Assembly: GCA_949710005.1 (NCBI GenBank)
Contig: OX453281.1
Coordinates: 18,019,001 to 18,083,000, forward strand
DNA: 64,000 bases
Direction of reading: 5' to 3'
From: Ricordea florida
Lineage: Eukaryota > Cnidaria > Anthozoa > Corallimorpharia > Ricordeidae
The position numbers and the translations under genes are program-made. Below the pieces are notes generated by a model that was not told where the DNA came from, did not search any database, and was given only the letters and a program-made list of their open reading frames with translations. Of the stretch, positions 1 through 10,799 are shown one piece after another (the stretch's first letter is position 1; every line of letters starts with the position of its first letter).

Positions 1-125
1 GTAAGTACTGTTTAATAAACAAGCAGGAGTGTTTTATCAGATTTAAAAGCCCGAGGCGAAGCCAAGGGCTTTTAGAGCTGATAAAACACGATCTGCGAGT
101 TTATTAAACAGCTTCAAAAACTTAT
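1..125. mobile_element. Foldback MITE, copy 1 of a family also at 56.07-56.73 kb
   Basis: The ends are inverted: TTTAATAAAC near base 11 pairs with GTTTATTAAA near base 99, and TGTTTTATCAG pairs with CTGATAAAACA further in. The outer ends (AATAAAC.AGCAGGAGTG and GCGAGTTTATT.AAC.GCTTCAAAAACTT) recur at 56071 and 56730 around a longer filling, so this is a small family of non-autonomous elements. The left end may lie just outside the window. Confidence 0.6.
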
Positions 126-341
126 TTGTGGAGTCTCTGTTCATTTCACACTTTTTTGTTTGTTTTCCTGAAATGCACACGGGTTTTTATCTCTATTTTA
201 GTTTCAATGGGTATTGTTATTTGGGATAAGCTAAAATAATGATCTTTTCAACTTTTTCAGTAAAGACTGCATGATTTGAATTGCTAATCTTGCCTCGTTT
301 AAAACTTATGTGAAAGTTGCTTTTGGAACTCTGATTTCAGC

Positions 342-548
342 ATGCCACCGAAAAGAGTATTCAGGAAAGCTAAGAATGTTCAAGAGGAGAGGGAGTTATT
401 TGAGGAGTGTGTTCCAAAATCAACCAAAAATGCTAATAAGTGGTCGTATAAAATTTTTTCGGAGTGGCAAAGGCAAAGAGAAAACAAAGACCCTAGTCAG
501 GAGCAGTGTTCGTTCACATTTGAACCTGAAAAAATGCAATGCCAGTGA
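342..548 (+). pseudogene. DUF3504/Crypton-like N-terminal fragment
   Basis: An open stretch of 68 codons after an acceptor-like TTTCAG reads MPPKRVFRKAK, then a helix-rich part with CVPKSTKNANKWSYKIFSEW. This resembles the start of the domesticated tyrosine-recombinase (DUF3504, KCTD1/QRICH1/ZMYM-like) proteins that are common in coral genomes: a VPK.T..A..W....F.EW pattern. Nothing downstream continues the domain, so it is a fragment or a lone exon. Recognition is by eye from a short motif and could be wrong. Confidence 0.35.
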
Positions 549-591
549 TGTCAGGTTGTGTATTCAATAATTGTACTTTCAATATGTGAGC
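514..591 (-). CDS. Candidate terminal exon of the SOHLH2-like gene
   Basis: An acceptor TTTTAG on the minus strand opens 25 codons and a TGA in phase with exon 8 (AHILKVQLLNTQ...). It is the only in-phase ending I could see below exon 8. It lies antisense to the DUF3504-like fragment, and no motif supports it, so it may be chance. Confidence 0.2.
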   Translation of the reverse strand, partial: AHILKVQLLNTQPDITGIAFFQVQM

Positions 592-1023
592 CTAAAATTA
601 AGGTTAACTTTCATCATGTTATTAAACAGAGTGAATGTTGGTTGTTTTGCATCTTTAATTTTGATATGGAAATTAGGATAAAGTTTTATATAAAACTTCA
701 TGTTCATTAGTATTCTTTATATAAAGTTCTTATCCTAATTTGCATCTCTTTGCATTTGCTTTGTATACCCCATATTTCCCTGTCACCGAATTCAAATCCC
801 TCCCCGGGCTTTAAGAATGATGAGCTTTACCACATATAAAGGTTCCTGCACGTGACTGATTTCCCTAATTTCATTGGCCAAAAACCTAATTAATTATTAA
901 TGAGTTTTTAAAGTAGTTTCAAAACATAACTTGTAATGCATTAATATTTATTGCATAGGTGTATTTAAGTTAAGATCATTTGATTTCCTTTACTGTATTT
1001 CATGATCAAATTCTTTGCATTAC

Positions 1024-1092
1024 CTCTTGAATGACGGATGCTGGCAGTCGTTCCTTGACCAGACGTACATATTTCACTGTCATTTCAAGGAT
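1024..1092 (-). CDS. SOHLH2-like exon 8, helix 2
   Basis: 69 bases, 23 codons, phase 0 both ends, between AACCAG and GTAATG. It encodes ILEMTVKYVRLVKERL and a short tail, the second helix of the bHLH (compare VLEATVDYVKYIREKI in SOHLH2). The reading continues into a further exon that is not securely found. Confidence 0.85.
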
Positions 1093-4000
1093 CTGGTTTA
1101 TCCAGAAGACAAGAGAACAACTTTCATAACTGAGTAAAAGTTAACCATGCAATATGCATTTTCAGCATTGAGATGATAATGTAAGATGATAATTTTGCAA
1201 TTTTTGTATAAGCATTCTGTGACTGGGAAGCATTTCATAGAATTTCAAAATTCCTTAGAAATGATAAGGGGAGCCTGAGTGTTTACTTTCTGAAATGCTT
1301 TAATTCATTAGAAACAAATTACTTACTAAAGAATCAAGAGGGTCCCATCCATGTAAAAGTTCTTGTTCAATTGTCAATATCAGCTCCATTTTTTCACATG
1401 TACTTTTTGTGCTATTTTGTTTATACCTATTTGCCATCTTTGCTTACATGGAGTCATTGAAATGTCATGCAATGTTTTAATCATTTATTATTTTTCCTTA
1501 TAGGATTTAAGCATTGTCTTTTAACCCTTTAAGTCCCAGTGGTGATCAGCATCTTATTTCTTTATGTTATAACAGAACTGAGTAATAAATGCAGGTCAGG
1601 AGAATATAAGGATATCATTGATGAACTGTGTTGCTATTCTAACACTTTATCCTGTATAGGAATAGTAATATTACTGCTAGTTGATTTATACTGTAATATT
1701 AAATGCCTTTTTTCACACTTGTCTTTATTGATCCTATGTTTATTTATTTAAGAAAGGATTTAATGACATTGAACAAGGCTTATTTTAGTGTCCTTCCTTT
1801 CCAAGTGTCCTAGTGATCTCAAAACCATGCATTGTCCAGGGACCTGCACAGTTTTACAAAAAAGGTCAGCTGCTAGATCAAATTACAAAATGACATTTGA
1901 TCATAATAACATTTTTACTTGCATTTACTCACAGAAGCCATATCTGACTTTTTTCCTGCAATACTTGGCAAAAGGAACCTCAGCTGGTCACAACTCTCCT
2001 TGATGCGCTCCCTAAAAGAAAACAGTTAAGAATACTGTTCCTGGACACCCATTCCATACGAAGAATCTTCTAAAATGTGTTTATCAATCCAGTGCCCTTT
2101 CCCTTAACAAATTTTCTGTATTTTACAAGTGAACAGATGAGAATTGAGAATCCTATCAAATCAAGGATAGTGAAATATATATTTAATATTGGAAAGGCGG
2201 TGGGGAAGAAGTACTTTTGTTTTAGTAATTTTTGGGCAAGGATGTGCAGTTAGGACCCTTGGCCTAAATAAGACCTAGTTCAGCTGCATTTTGTTAACCA
2301 ATACTAAACTAAACTCCTGAAATCCCCCCTATATCCAGTAGTGTTTCCAATGGTAGCAAGGCTATCAGCCCTTTTACCGTAGCCTTGGGGACTAGGATAA
2401 ATTAGACACAAAGCCATGTGGTTTATATGCAAAGTCCTTGCCCTGGTTTGTACAGCATAAAGTAACTTTGTGTAGTGGCCCCTGTCTCTTGGATGGAATG
2501 TCAGTCTATTACAAGGTTACCTCCAGCATTTAGCAATATTTTCTACTAGGCATTTATTTGTTACTGTCATATACATTTACTGCACCTTCTGATTCTTTCT
2601 TTGGAGCTGTGCTTTGACAAGTCATCATTCAGAAGAGTGATTTTCATATCTTTGCTTCCAAGTGCTCCACTTATCATATATGCTTGACTGCCAACTAATT
2701 TTCCACTGCTACTACTAACGGGCAATTCCTGACCGGTGGGCAAAGTGCCTATCTTGGATGTTGCAATGTCTGAATGGGAACTTGCAGTGTTTGATAAAAG
2801 TGTAGTGGGATATATAGAAGGTGGATTAATAGGGATAAAATGTTGGTTCACTGTGTTGGGTCTGTATTGATCTGAGTGTGGTACACTGTGAAAAATGTGC
2901 CCTTGATTAAAATGACCAGGATAAACTTGGCTGGCCATACCGCTATTCTGTGCAGGAACAGCTGGTACTTGGCCAGAACAGTAGTCTGGTACTCTGGGTG
3001 CAAAGTTACTTAGGTGTGCCTGGTCATGATGTACACCTACATGTGAGAAACGCTGTTGTCCTCCTATATCTAAGGCATGGTCATGATGTTGATGGAATCC
3101 GTAAGTGTTTGTTTGATGGTGCTGAGAAATTGCAGTGATGTTTGTATTGCTGCAAGCCACATGTCCACTTGCAAAAGACTGTTGATAACAAGGCTCTGAT
3201 AGGTTATGTTGGGAAAGTGGAGGTTTACTGTATGCTTCTGAGACTACTACAGGACTTGTTCCAACAGAGTTTTGTCCGTAACCCTGTCTGAAAGAAAAAT
3301 TAATAAGGAAAGTAAGAAATCTGATACTAACTCATCTGTTAACATTAAACTACCTGTTTTGCAATAAATACATTGGAACAAGATTTCATTTTCAATTTCT
3401 AATTTTTAATCTAATTTCTAATTTTTGGCCTGATGAACAAAGCCACTGCATATCTTGGTAGACCTACTTCAGATCATGAGCTTGGGCTGCCTGTGACCTG
3501 AGACAATTGAAACCAACTATAGTACCTTCCCCTTTGTGCTGAAAGTCCTCGACTATTACATGAATAAACTGGTCTGGGGGCAAGTAACTAAAAGTCACCT
3601 CGTCAGATTCCTTTCTTTCTGGTCCAACTAGGACCAATATTTTTGCCAATATTGGACTATTGTTCCCACTGATCCCAAGCAATTCAGGGTCAGATTTCCA
3701 TCTTGAAAATCGATCAACATCAGGCAGAGAACATGGATGTTTTTCACCAAAAATCAACACAAAACTCCTGAATCAATCACCAACACAGAAGTAGTCTGTT
3801 TTGATCTTGATGTAATAAACATGTAGTTTCCAGTTTTGCTGGATCTGGATGATCTGGATCAATACAATAAAACGTTTACAAGTGTCATTTACTAGTATAG
3901 TTATATCTATTTAAGAGTTTGTTGACCAAGCTTGCTGAGGATCCATGGATACTGGGAAAATATTGGACTTCAATCTTTTTGACATGAACCTTGCTCAGCA

Positions 4001-7000
4001 CTCAGTCTTTACTGTCTAGCCCTGAGGCAGCTGATACCCTCTCACCACTGCCCTCGCTTCTCGTCAATAAGATAAACACTTACTGTACAGAGGGGGATAA
4101 ATGAGAATCCTGATCATGACTGAAGTTTAAGAGAGGTGCTGATCCAGGCTCATCTATAGGCTCCTTAGCTATTTCTGAAGTCTTTCTGGCAAGTTGAATA
4201 TCATCATCTGGACTTTCCGGTGTTAGAGGCATCCCTGTGGCGGCGATGATTCAAGATTGAGTTAACAGCAATTAATAGACTGGCTACTGTAAACATGACA
4301 CCTAGCTGCTTTTTTATATCCCTTTTGTTTTGTGTTGATAATGTTTTCTCTGTGAATAGGGTTGAAATGATGAAAACTTGATACATCTGCACTCACATTG
4401 ACAAGGTTCAATTTCATATTCAAGTCTATAAACTGAAGACTGGTCACAGTGATATGAAATAAGTATGACTGTTACTATAATGTTACTCAGGATGTTTAGT
4501 CTACAATGTTTCATGTAACTATTAAATGACTTATGTCTTAGTCCTATGTATACCTTCACAGGACTTTTGTCCAGCCCACTTGAGCAAAATCTGATTTATA
4601 GATTCCTCTGTGAGTGGTAGTTGAATGATGTCATTTAACCCATGGGAACTGAAATCTTGCAATAAAATAGACAACAGCAATTAATGTCAAGTTTGAAAAT
4701 ATCATCAAATGCCCTACCCTGTTCATCCTTCCTCTGATACCAGGCAGACAACAAAGTCAGATGAGCTTTAGGAAAAACTGATTTGTTTATCACAAAGTAA
4801 CAGAATTTAATGACATAGGTCCTTTTGCTTTTTAATCATTTCAACAACATGAATTCCTAGGGAAAAGTAAAGAGACTATATAATTTCAAAGAATAGTTAT
4901 TTATACCAATCATCTCAAGTGATTATTTAAAATCTCAACATTTTGAAAAAGCCTGAGCTCTTGATTTATTGTTGTTGCTATAGATTACAAATGCCCAATT
5001 AATGGTTACCATGGATAAAGACATGGAAAATACAGTGACATCAATGGGCCAATCACCCTATTGTCAGTAATTGTCATGACTAAATAATCATAGTACCTTG
5101 GCTCTCCTCATCTGTTATACCAATTATTGGAACGGTGCGGTTTAAAGAATTTGCATTGTATCTGGAGTGTGAGAAATATTATAGATCAGATGACTTATCA
5201 AATGCAATCTAGCTTCAACATAAGTGTTGCTAATTAACAATTAGATTATGAGCTTGAGATTTCTATGGGGTTATAATCAACAATCACCTCATAGAAATTG
5301 ACAGCAAATAATCTAATTGTTTTAGTAAAAATCATAATAAACAAATACTCAATCTTCCTGCGAAACTTCACTAAAAGCGCCCATATGTCGCCATTTTGAA
5401 AACGATCTTCAACCAAGTGTTGCACTCCAATGGCTGATAGTCTGCAGTAGCTCGGCCAATCAGATTGTGGCATTTGCATTAGTTTACAAGTAGATTTTTA
5501 CTAATAAAACTTAGTTTAAGAAAATAACAATGAATATTAATGAATAAAGTTAGGCAAGTACTTTTATAAAATTTGAAGTAAGTGCCTGCAAAAGGTATTA
5601 TAAGTGGCTGATAAGTGCAACTTTGGACTCAATCATTTGGATAAACAGGTTTGCATGGTAACAAGTGTTTAGAGGCAAAGAGGTTGGCAGAACAGTACTG
5701 ATAATCAACTCCAATAAAATGCCTTGGACAGCAGTGTTGATATCTCAAGCTCAAGAATTTGACAGGCATAAATGGCAATTCTCCTTGGTGTAAAACAACT
5801 CTCTCAACCCCCATACCCCCCTCCTCCCCACCATTCTTAAATATGAATCAGTTCTTCAATTGATTCTCCCAGGTAAGAGCAATTTTTGAATTTTGCCACT
5901 CTTTAGGGCAACAGCAATCCTCACCATTTGAAGTGCTGTAAAGTTCTGAAAGTAACGAGGGTCCTTACTTTTGGATTTAGTCGTCTTTTCCTATCGCTAC
6001 TTTCGGAGGGTCGGTACTTTCAGGGGGTAGTTACTATCGGGTAAAGAGAAAAGGTGTACCGTACATTGGTTCTGTTTTTAGTTGTGAAAATATACATATG
6101 AAACCAAGGTAGTTTTGTTATTAGAGAAAAAAGTTCGTTTATCCCTAATACATGTGTTACGGCCGGGTTTTCAGAGACGAAAGGAATAATTTTTGAAAAC
6201 AAATATAAACTATACTGTAAGATCGAGTTACGTATTTGTCCTTTGAATAAGGATGTCAAAGATCATTATAATCATTAAAAATAAACTTCCGATCAGTTTG
6301 GTATTGACTGTCATATCTATTATTTCAGATATTCCTTGATAAAAAGGAAATTGTTTTGAGGTTGCTTCTTTCGGAGGGTCGTTATTTTCGGGATTTGCTT
6401 ACACCTGTGAAATTTGAATGCTTCTTTCGGAGGGTTGCAACTTTCGTAACTTTACAGTAATACTTACATCTATAGCTTAAGTAAAACTATTGAGGAATTT
6501 TCCCTGGGTTACGTTTCAGGGTTGGGGTGGGGCATTACTAGCAAGGAGGACCGACGTTCACAAGGCATACGAACTCATTGCCATACTATGAATATCTCAC
6601 TCGGACAATCAACATTCCTTCCCCTTTAATTAAATGCATTATGGAATTCTTGTAGTAAGAGATCAAGATAACGGTTCATGAAAATTGGGAATTTAGTCCG
6701 GCCATTTATTTCGAAAAAACACTTTTGTTCCATATCTATTAACGAAGCAAGAAGACACTTTATACGGCTGTCAAATAAGATCACATCCACAGGTGACAAA
6801 TAAAGGATTTCAAAGCCGTTAAAATCCTTAACGGCCATTCTTCGGTTTCACGTGCACTGCCACCGAAAACAACGTGTCAGCAAAATTTGTCACTTCTGCT
6901 ATTTTCCATTGAAATGAAAACAACCTCAGTCCTCCAAGCTTTATACATAAATTTCACAGCAAAAACCAAACCTCTGAAAAACATTTTTGAAACCAGTCGA

Positions 7001-7757
7001 TGTCAACTTTCACGCAAACTTACCTTGCCGTAGAACAAATTTTCTGAGCATTGCTGGCAACAGATGCCATTTCCAAGAAAATAAGAAGAAACCGTTCCCT
7101 TGAGCAAAAGGAAAGAAAGTTTGCACAGTGGCAGCTCGTAATTCCGAGTTTTTCGAGTCGCTTGAATACTCTCCATGACTTTCGAAGCCTTTCGCCTTCT
7201 CCTTCGTGAATAACGAGAACTTTATTCGGCAGATCCTGCAGGAGAATAACAATACTGTAGCAAACAATGCCACAATCGCAGGAATACAATCTACGCTTAC
7301 ACCTTTTTAACCATAAATATAGCAAAGGATTAAGTCGGGAAAATGCAGTCGCATAATTTCGTATTATGTACCACATTGTCGAAGCTTAAGTTATTGTGGA
7401 AATTAATGCGAACACCAATGACTTCTAAGTGGTGACATTGCGAAGAATTTCCGTGAAAGCGAGCGATTTGACCGAGCAAGAGTTGACTCGCTAATTATAT
7501 TTGCTACAATAATTTACCTTTTCTCTCAGCGACGGCGTTACATGCCCAAACAGCGCCTCTTGAGGTGTTTTCATTCCATGCGAGCTAGCGAGAGTTTGTT
7601 CCTTCGGAGTCGCATCTCCCTCGTTCATAACGGTGTACTGGACAATTTCTGATGAGCAACTATCGACTACTTCGCCTGTTTCACTCTCGACGATTGTCTC
7701 CGGCGACCAAGAATTTGAGCAGTCATTTTTGAAAAGTTTACGTCTCACAGAGCTCAT
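1024..7757 (-). CDS. SOHLH2-like bHLH transcription factor with receiver-like domain (8 exons, 3' end open)
   Basis: Eight exons on the minus strand join with matching phase at all seven junctions: 7757-7518, 7235-7024, 5161-5097, 4655-4554, 4234-4084, 3287-2586, 2011-1933, 1092-1024. They give at least 540 residues. Residues 1-80 are acidic and serine-rich with an RRKLF motif. Residues 85-200 have a response-regulator receiver layout (VLVI, LLIFLEM, VPIIGIT, then GLNDIIQLPL and a helix). Residues 207-480 are low complexity, rich in His, Gln, Ser and Pro. Residues 482-535 are a bHLH with the class B basic pattern H...ER.RR. The basic part HSSKERIRRERIK matches mammalian SOHLH2 almost residue for residue, and mammalian SOHLH2 also has a GMD..L.EPL tail in its N-terminal domain. 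SOHLH proteins are nuclear regulators of germ-cell differentiation; that role here is inferred. No stop codon is found in phase after exon 8, so a terminal exon is missing or lies left of base 1. Confidence 0.85.
1933..2011 (-). CDS. SOHLH2-like exon 7, basic region and helix 1
   Basis: 79 bases, phase 2 in and 0 out, between TTTTAG and GTGAGT. It encodes ERIKESCDQLRFLLP, then the loop AGKKSDMAS. This is helix 1 and loop of a bHLH and matches the SOHLH2 pattern ERIK.CCEQLR.LLP. Confidence 0.9.
2586..3287 (-). CDS. SOHLH2-like exon 6, His/Gln-rich region and basic region
   Basis: 702 bases, phases 2 in and 2 out. It encodes a low-complexity His/Gln/Ser/Pro region (258-478) that may act in transactivation or condensation, then SKHSSKERIR, the start of the bHLH basic region. 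If the donor AG/GTGCAG is not used, the frame runs on only six residues to a TGA at 2567, so a short isoform lacking the HLH is possible. The donor is weak but the next exon continues the bHLH exactly. Confidence 0.8.
4084..4234 (-). CDS. SOHLH2-like exon 5, linker
   Basis: 151 bases, phases 1 in and 2 out, with strong CCACAG acceptor and GTAAGT donor. It encodes an acidic, Pro/Ser-rich linker starting GMPLTPESPDDD. No known domain. Confidence 0.8.
4554..4655 (-). CDS. SOHLH2-like exon 4, end of receiver-like domain
   Basis: 102 bases, phases 1 in and 1 out. It encodes SSHGLNDIIQLPLTEE and a following helix. Receivers end with GM.DY..KP and a helix; here the conserved Lys is Leu185, before Pro186. 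Mammalian SOHLH2 has HGMDIALTEPLT at the same place. Confidence 0.8.
5097..5161 (-). CDS. SOHLH2-like exon 3
   Basis: 65 bases, 21 full codons, phases 2 in and 1 out. It ends the receiver-like strand 4: TVPIIGIT (160-167). Thr167 is at the position of the conserved Thr/Ser of receivers. The donor is GTACTA, weaker than the other donors. Confidence 0.75.
5233..5505. mobile_element. Foldback/MITE composite in SOHLH2-like intron 2
   Basis: A hairpin from CAATTAGATTATGAGCTTGA to AATAATCTAATTG (5238-5322) is followed by AGTAAAAATC, whose inverse GATTTTTACTA lies at 5492. The same composite is at 41511-41831, with a clearer TAGTATAAATCT/AGATTTATACTA pair. Both lie in introns. Confidence 0.6.
5935..6461. 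mobile_element. MITE with degenerate inverted ends in SOHLH2-like intron 2
   Basis: The left end reads GCTGTAAAGTTCTGAAAGTA and the right end AACTTTCGTAACTTTACAGTA, roughly inverted. CTTTCGGAGGGT is repeated inside at about 6000, 6368 and 6424. No coding capacity. Confidence 0.5.
7024..7235 (-). CDS. SOHLH2-like exon 2, first half of receiver-like domain
   Basis: 212 bases between CTGCAG and GTAAGT, phase 0 in and 2 out. It encodes a first strand KVLVI (85-89), an amphipathic helix with a basic face (about 94-110), then LLIFLEM (130-136) where receiver domains have the phospho-acceptor Asp strand. Here Glu135 sits at the aspartate position. His90-Glu91 stand where receivers have their acidic pair. 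Confidence 0.75.
7518..7757 (-). CDS. SOHLH2-like exon 1 (start codon)
   Basis: 80 codons from ATG to a GTAAAT donor, phase 0. A lies at -3 of the ATG. The exon carries RRKLF at residues 5-9, which fits the RxLF cyclin-docking pattern, and four Ser/Thr-Pro sites (S18, T50, T64, T74). No structured domain is evident; it is probably a disordered regulatory region. Confidence 0.8.
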
Positions 7758-7829
7758 GTTACTGCAGGCAGCTTTATGCGAAATTTCCGTTCTCAGCTGT
7801 AGTACAGTAAAAACGCCTTGTGGCGTAAA

Positions 7830-8086
7830 CTAGAAGCAATGTTGTTACGTATGTAGCCTTTTGTTTTTCGGTCTTGGAAATAATTTTTCGCACTCGACTA
7901 ACATTCACGTGTATAACATTGGTTCATTCAAATTTGGCGCGGACGGGGCGCGTAGATTTAAAAAACCGCCAACCAATCAGGCAAAATGGTAAAGGTCACG
8001 TGGTTTCGCTGAAGGAATTTTTGATCCGGGTTCTCACGAGAAAGTTCAGACGAAATGTCAACAAAAATGACGAGACTCAAACTAGG
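7830..8086. other. 5' flank of the SOHLH2-like gene
   Basis: This is the first stretch upstream of the minus-strand start codon, where its promoter should lie. I see no TATA box or clear motif. Confidence 0.3.
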
Positions 8087-8278
8087 GCTGCGTTCCTTTG
8101 GTGTGATCCTGACCAGGATTTGTGATCCGAGATCACTCGGATCATAGCACACCAAAGGAACCGATGAATCCGTGTCCAGAGTGGATTCATCGGTTCCGGC
8201 CCTTTGATGCGCCATGATCCGTCCGATCTCAGACTGCAAATCCAGATCGGATCATAGCAAAGGAACACACCTTAAAAG
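8087..8278. mobile_element. MITE with GTTCCTTTGGTGTGATCC-type ends
   Basis: GCGTTCCTTTGGTGTGATCC at the left is answered by GGATCATAGCACACCAAAGG and again by GGATCATAGCAAAGGAAC at the right end. A second hairpin (CCGATGAATCC / GGATTCATCGG) lies in the middle. Non-coding. Confidence 0.6.
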
Positions 8279-8748
8279 TTGTCAAAGATCATACGAGTTC
8301 AAAAGGGAAGGACAAAATAATTCATGATACGCCCAAAATGTACTTTGCCTCTGATTGGCGCAATTGGCTCAACTTCCCTGACATCTTTACAGCCAGCAAA
8401 GTGACGTCGGTGGGTTCATAAACATCACAAACAGTAAGTTGGTGAGCGGGAAAGTGTCTGACAGCGAGTTTAATTTCGGTGTCTTAACTAGTTATGAAAT
8501 CGATTACAAGATGATTCCCAATTTCACCCTTTTCTATACATGATCCCAAATTTGATTACCGAAACTACAATGACCTTGGCTGGAAAAAATTGATCCCATC
8601 TCAGACATGCCCAAAGTAGCATTGATCCCGGACTCCTGATCCCATCCCTATGATCCCTGATCCTACAGCGTTGCAAATAGGAGATAGGAACAAGATCATA
8701 ACAAGGCAAATGTTCATCGGGCCTCTTCAGCGAGTGAAGTGTCAAAAC

Positions 8749-9507
8749 TCAAAATCAAAACCTTTCTTGGAAAGATCATGTAGAGTACATAGGTAAAAAG
8801 ATCTCCTCGCGCCTAGGTATGTTACGTAGGGCACGCAAAGTCCTACCTAGACACGCTTGTATCATACTATATAATGCAATGGTATTACCACTTTTTGACT
8901 ATTGTTGCAGTGTTTGGGACAGCTGTGGATTGGGTAACAAAGCATACCTAGACAAACTCCATCGGCGGGCTGCAAGTATCATTGAAGGCAGAATTGTTGA
9001 GTTTGTCGAATTACCGAATATCTTCAGCTGGCCCGACCTGCAAAAGCGGCGGGACTATCTAAAGTCTATCTTAGTTTTCAAATCTATTAATGGCTTGGCC
9101 CCACAATATCTCATTGGAGAATTTAGGCATGCTAGAGAAATACACAGTTATCATACCAGACATCGAGACCTGCTGCGCATTCCTCTAGCTAAAACTAGTA
9201 AATACCAAGGTAGCTTTCGCATAAATGGAGCACGCACATTTAACACGCTTCCGCTTACTATAAGAAAGAGCATGACTCTTGTAGAGTTTAAAACTAAAGC
9301 GAAACGTTTTTTCAAGACTTAGAATGAATTGGGAATACGACTTCAAATTTAATTGTCTTTATATGTAACCTGTAATGTAATTCTTATTTTTTTTTTTTGT
9401 ATTTTGTAATATTATGTTACACAGGACTCTACTTAAACTAGCCATGCTAAATAGATGTTCCTGTTAAAATATTGAAATAAAATAAAAAAAAAAAATAAAA
9501 TAAAAAG
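8749..9507 (+). mobile_element. 5'-truncated non-LTR retrotransposon tail (CR1/L2-like)
   Basis: The frame from 8749 to 9321 reads NQNLSWKDHVEYIGKKISS, then ILYNAMVLPLFDYCCSVWD and LDKLHRRAASII, the typical C-terminal end of a LINE reverse transcriptase after the polymerase core. It ends in a stop, a ~150-base 3' UTR and an A-rich TAAAA tail at 9473-9507. The catalytic core and endonuclease are missing, so the copy is dead on arrival. Confidence 0.85.
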
Positions 9508-10684
9508 TGTGGAAATGTTGTGCTCGATTTCACTGAAGTGGCCAAATCATTAAGAACGTGTCCACCTAAGAACCGTGCAGACGAGTCTACACGACCCCTC
9601 ACCAATTTCGCTCAAAATTGGCTCACTTGTTGCCCACGACGAACCTACAATCTAGACCAAACGGTTTATCCAGATACTAATTTTTGAGAGAGCTATACGA
9701 GTTTAAAGTTTTTGTGAAAAAGTGCGTAAAAATCCGTGCCAAAAATGCAATGAATTCATGATGTGTCTTTCTCCCAAATTCTGAGGCAACAAAAAAAACA
9801 TTTCGGTAAGTGAAAGCAGAAACCTAGATCTTTATTTACAAATATAAAAATATACGATTGTAATGTTTCTTATATTTGTGAGCCATCAATCCAACTTAAC
9901 AATTTTCACCATTTTGCGAAATTACGGAAAATGTCCCTAAAATAGCGGGAAAAAGCAAATAAGCGGCCATGTCTTGATTCATTTCAATGCTTTTTCCAGT
10001 TTGCACAATTGATGATCTAAGTAATTACAAAAATAAAAGTGTGTGATGTTTACATTTTAGATGAAGAATTTGCCTTTGAAATACGGCAATGTGGGTCACG
10101 TGACACATGCGAGAATATTGTAAAACAGAGTCCGTGTGTTTATAAGTCTTGAGGAGTATTTTAAAAACCATTTTCATGTTTCACTCCAGTTTTATCTTAT
10201 CTTAAAATCATATGGGAAGTCCGACCGCTTGTTATTTTACTTTTTTTTTACTACACCGCAACTTTTAGGCCCTTTTATACTACGTTGGTTACAGATGAAA
10301 AAAAAAGAAAGGTACTTATTTGTTTGCAGTTAAGTAAAGCAATGATCAAGTAAAATACAAATTCAATACATTTAGACCATTTTGTTTTCCGCCGACGTTA
10401 ATTTGGTTGCGCGGTGAGAGGATTGCGTGACACGCACCAGATACCAAGTGCATTTCCCACGCTTTTCATGGATAATCATGCCAGCAGACAATTCGTAAAA
10501 AAGGAAGACTTTAAATGTGTTTTTTCTTTTCAGAAATATTCTAAGAAGGCATGCAACCCTTTGCTCAGAGCAAGAGTGCTAGATCTATTTGTACTGTAAA
10601 GAATTGTTCCAGTAGCACAAAAGGGCACTTGTATGGTTGTTTTAAAACCTCCCGTGAAGGAGTCGAGGAAGACGGCAATTATGT
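9508..10684. other. Intergenic, nothing recognised
   Basis: AT-rich sequence with stops in all frames. I see no gene, repeat array or clear inverted repeat. Confidence 0.4.
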
Positions 10685-10799
10685 TTGGGCCGCGTTGTGT
10701 TGTTCGACGAGTGCGGAGAAGATTTCACAATTTGTCCCGAGCACAGGAATGAATTTGGCTTGGGAAGGCGGCCAAGCAAAGTTTGTAAATATCCCGAGC
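10682..10799 (+). pseudogene. Cys/His-rich ORF fragment cut by a SINE tail
   Basis: The frame reads C-L-G-R-V-V-L-F-D-E-C-G, then ICPEHRNEFGLGRRPS and CKYPEH. The spacing ICP.HR...G...RPS..C.YP.H resembles a Cys/His motif of hypothetical proteins in cnidarians and sponges, recalled from memory. The match stops where the ATAC-rich SINE tail begins, which suggests insertion into it or its 3' end. Confidence 0.3.

Noticed and set aside
3464-3760. 98-codon minus-strand frame in intron 5 of the SOHLH2-like gene
   Set aside because: Exons 5 and 6 join in phase without it, and no suitable splice sites or motifs support adding it.
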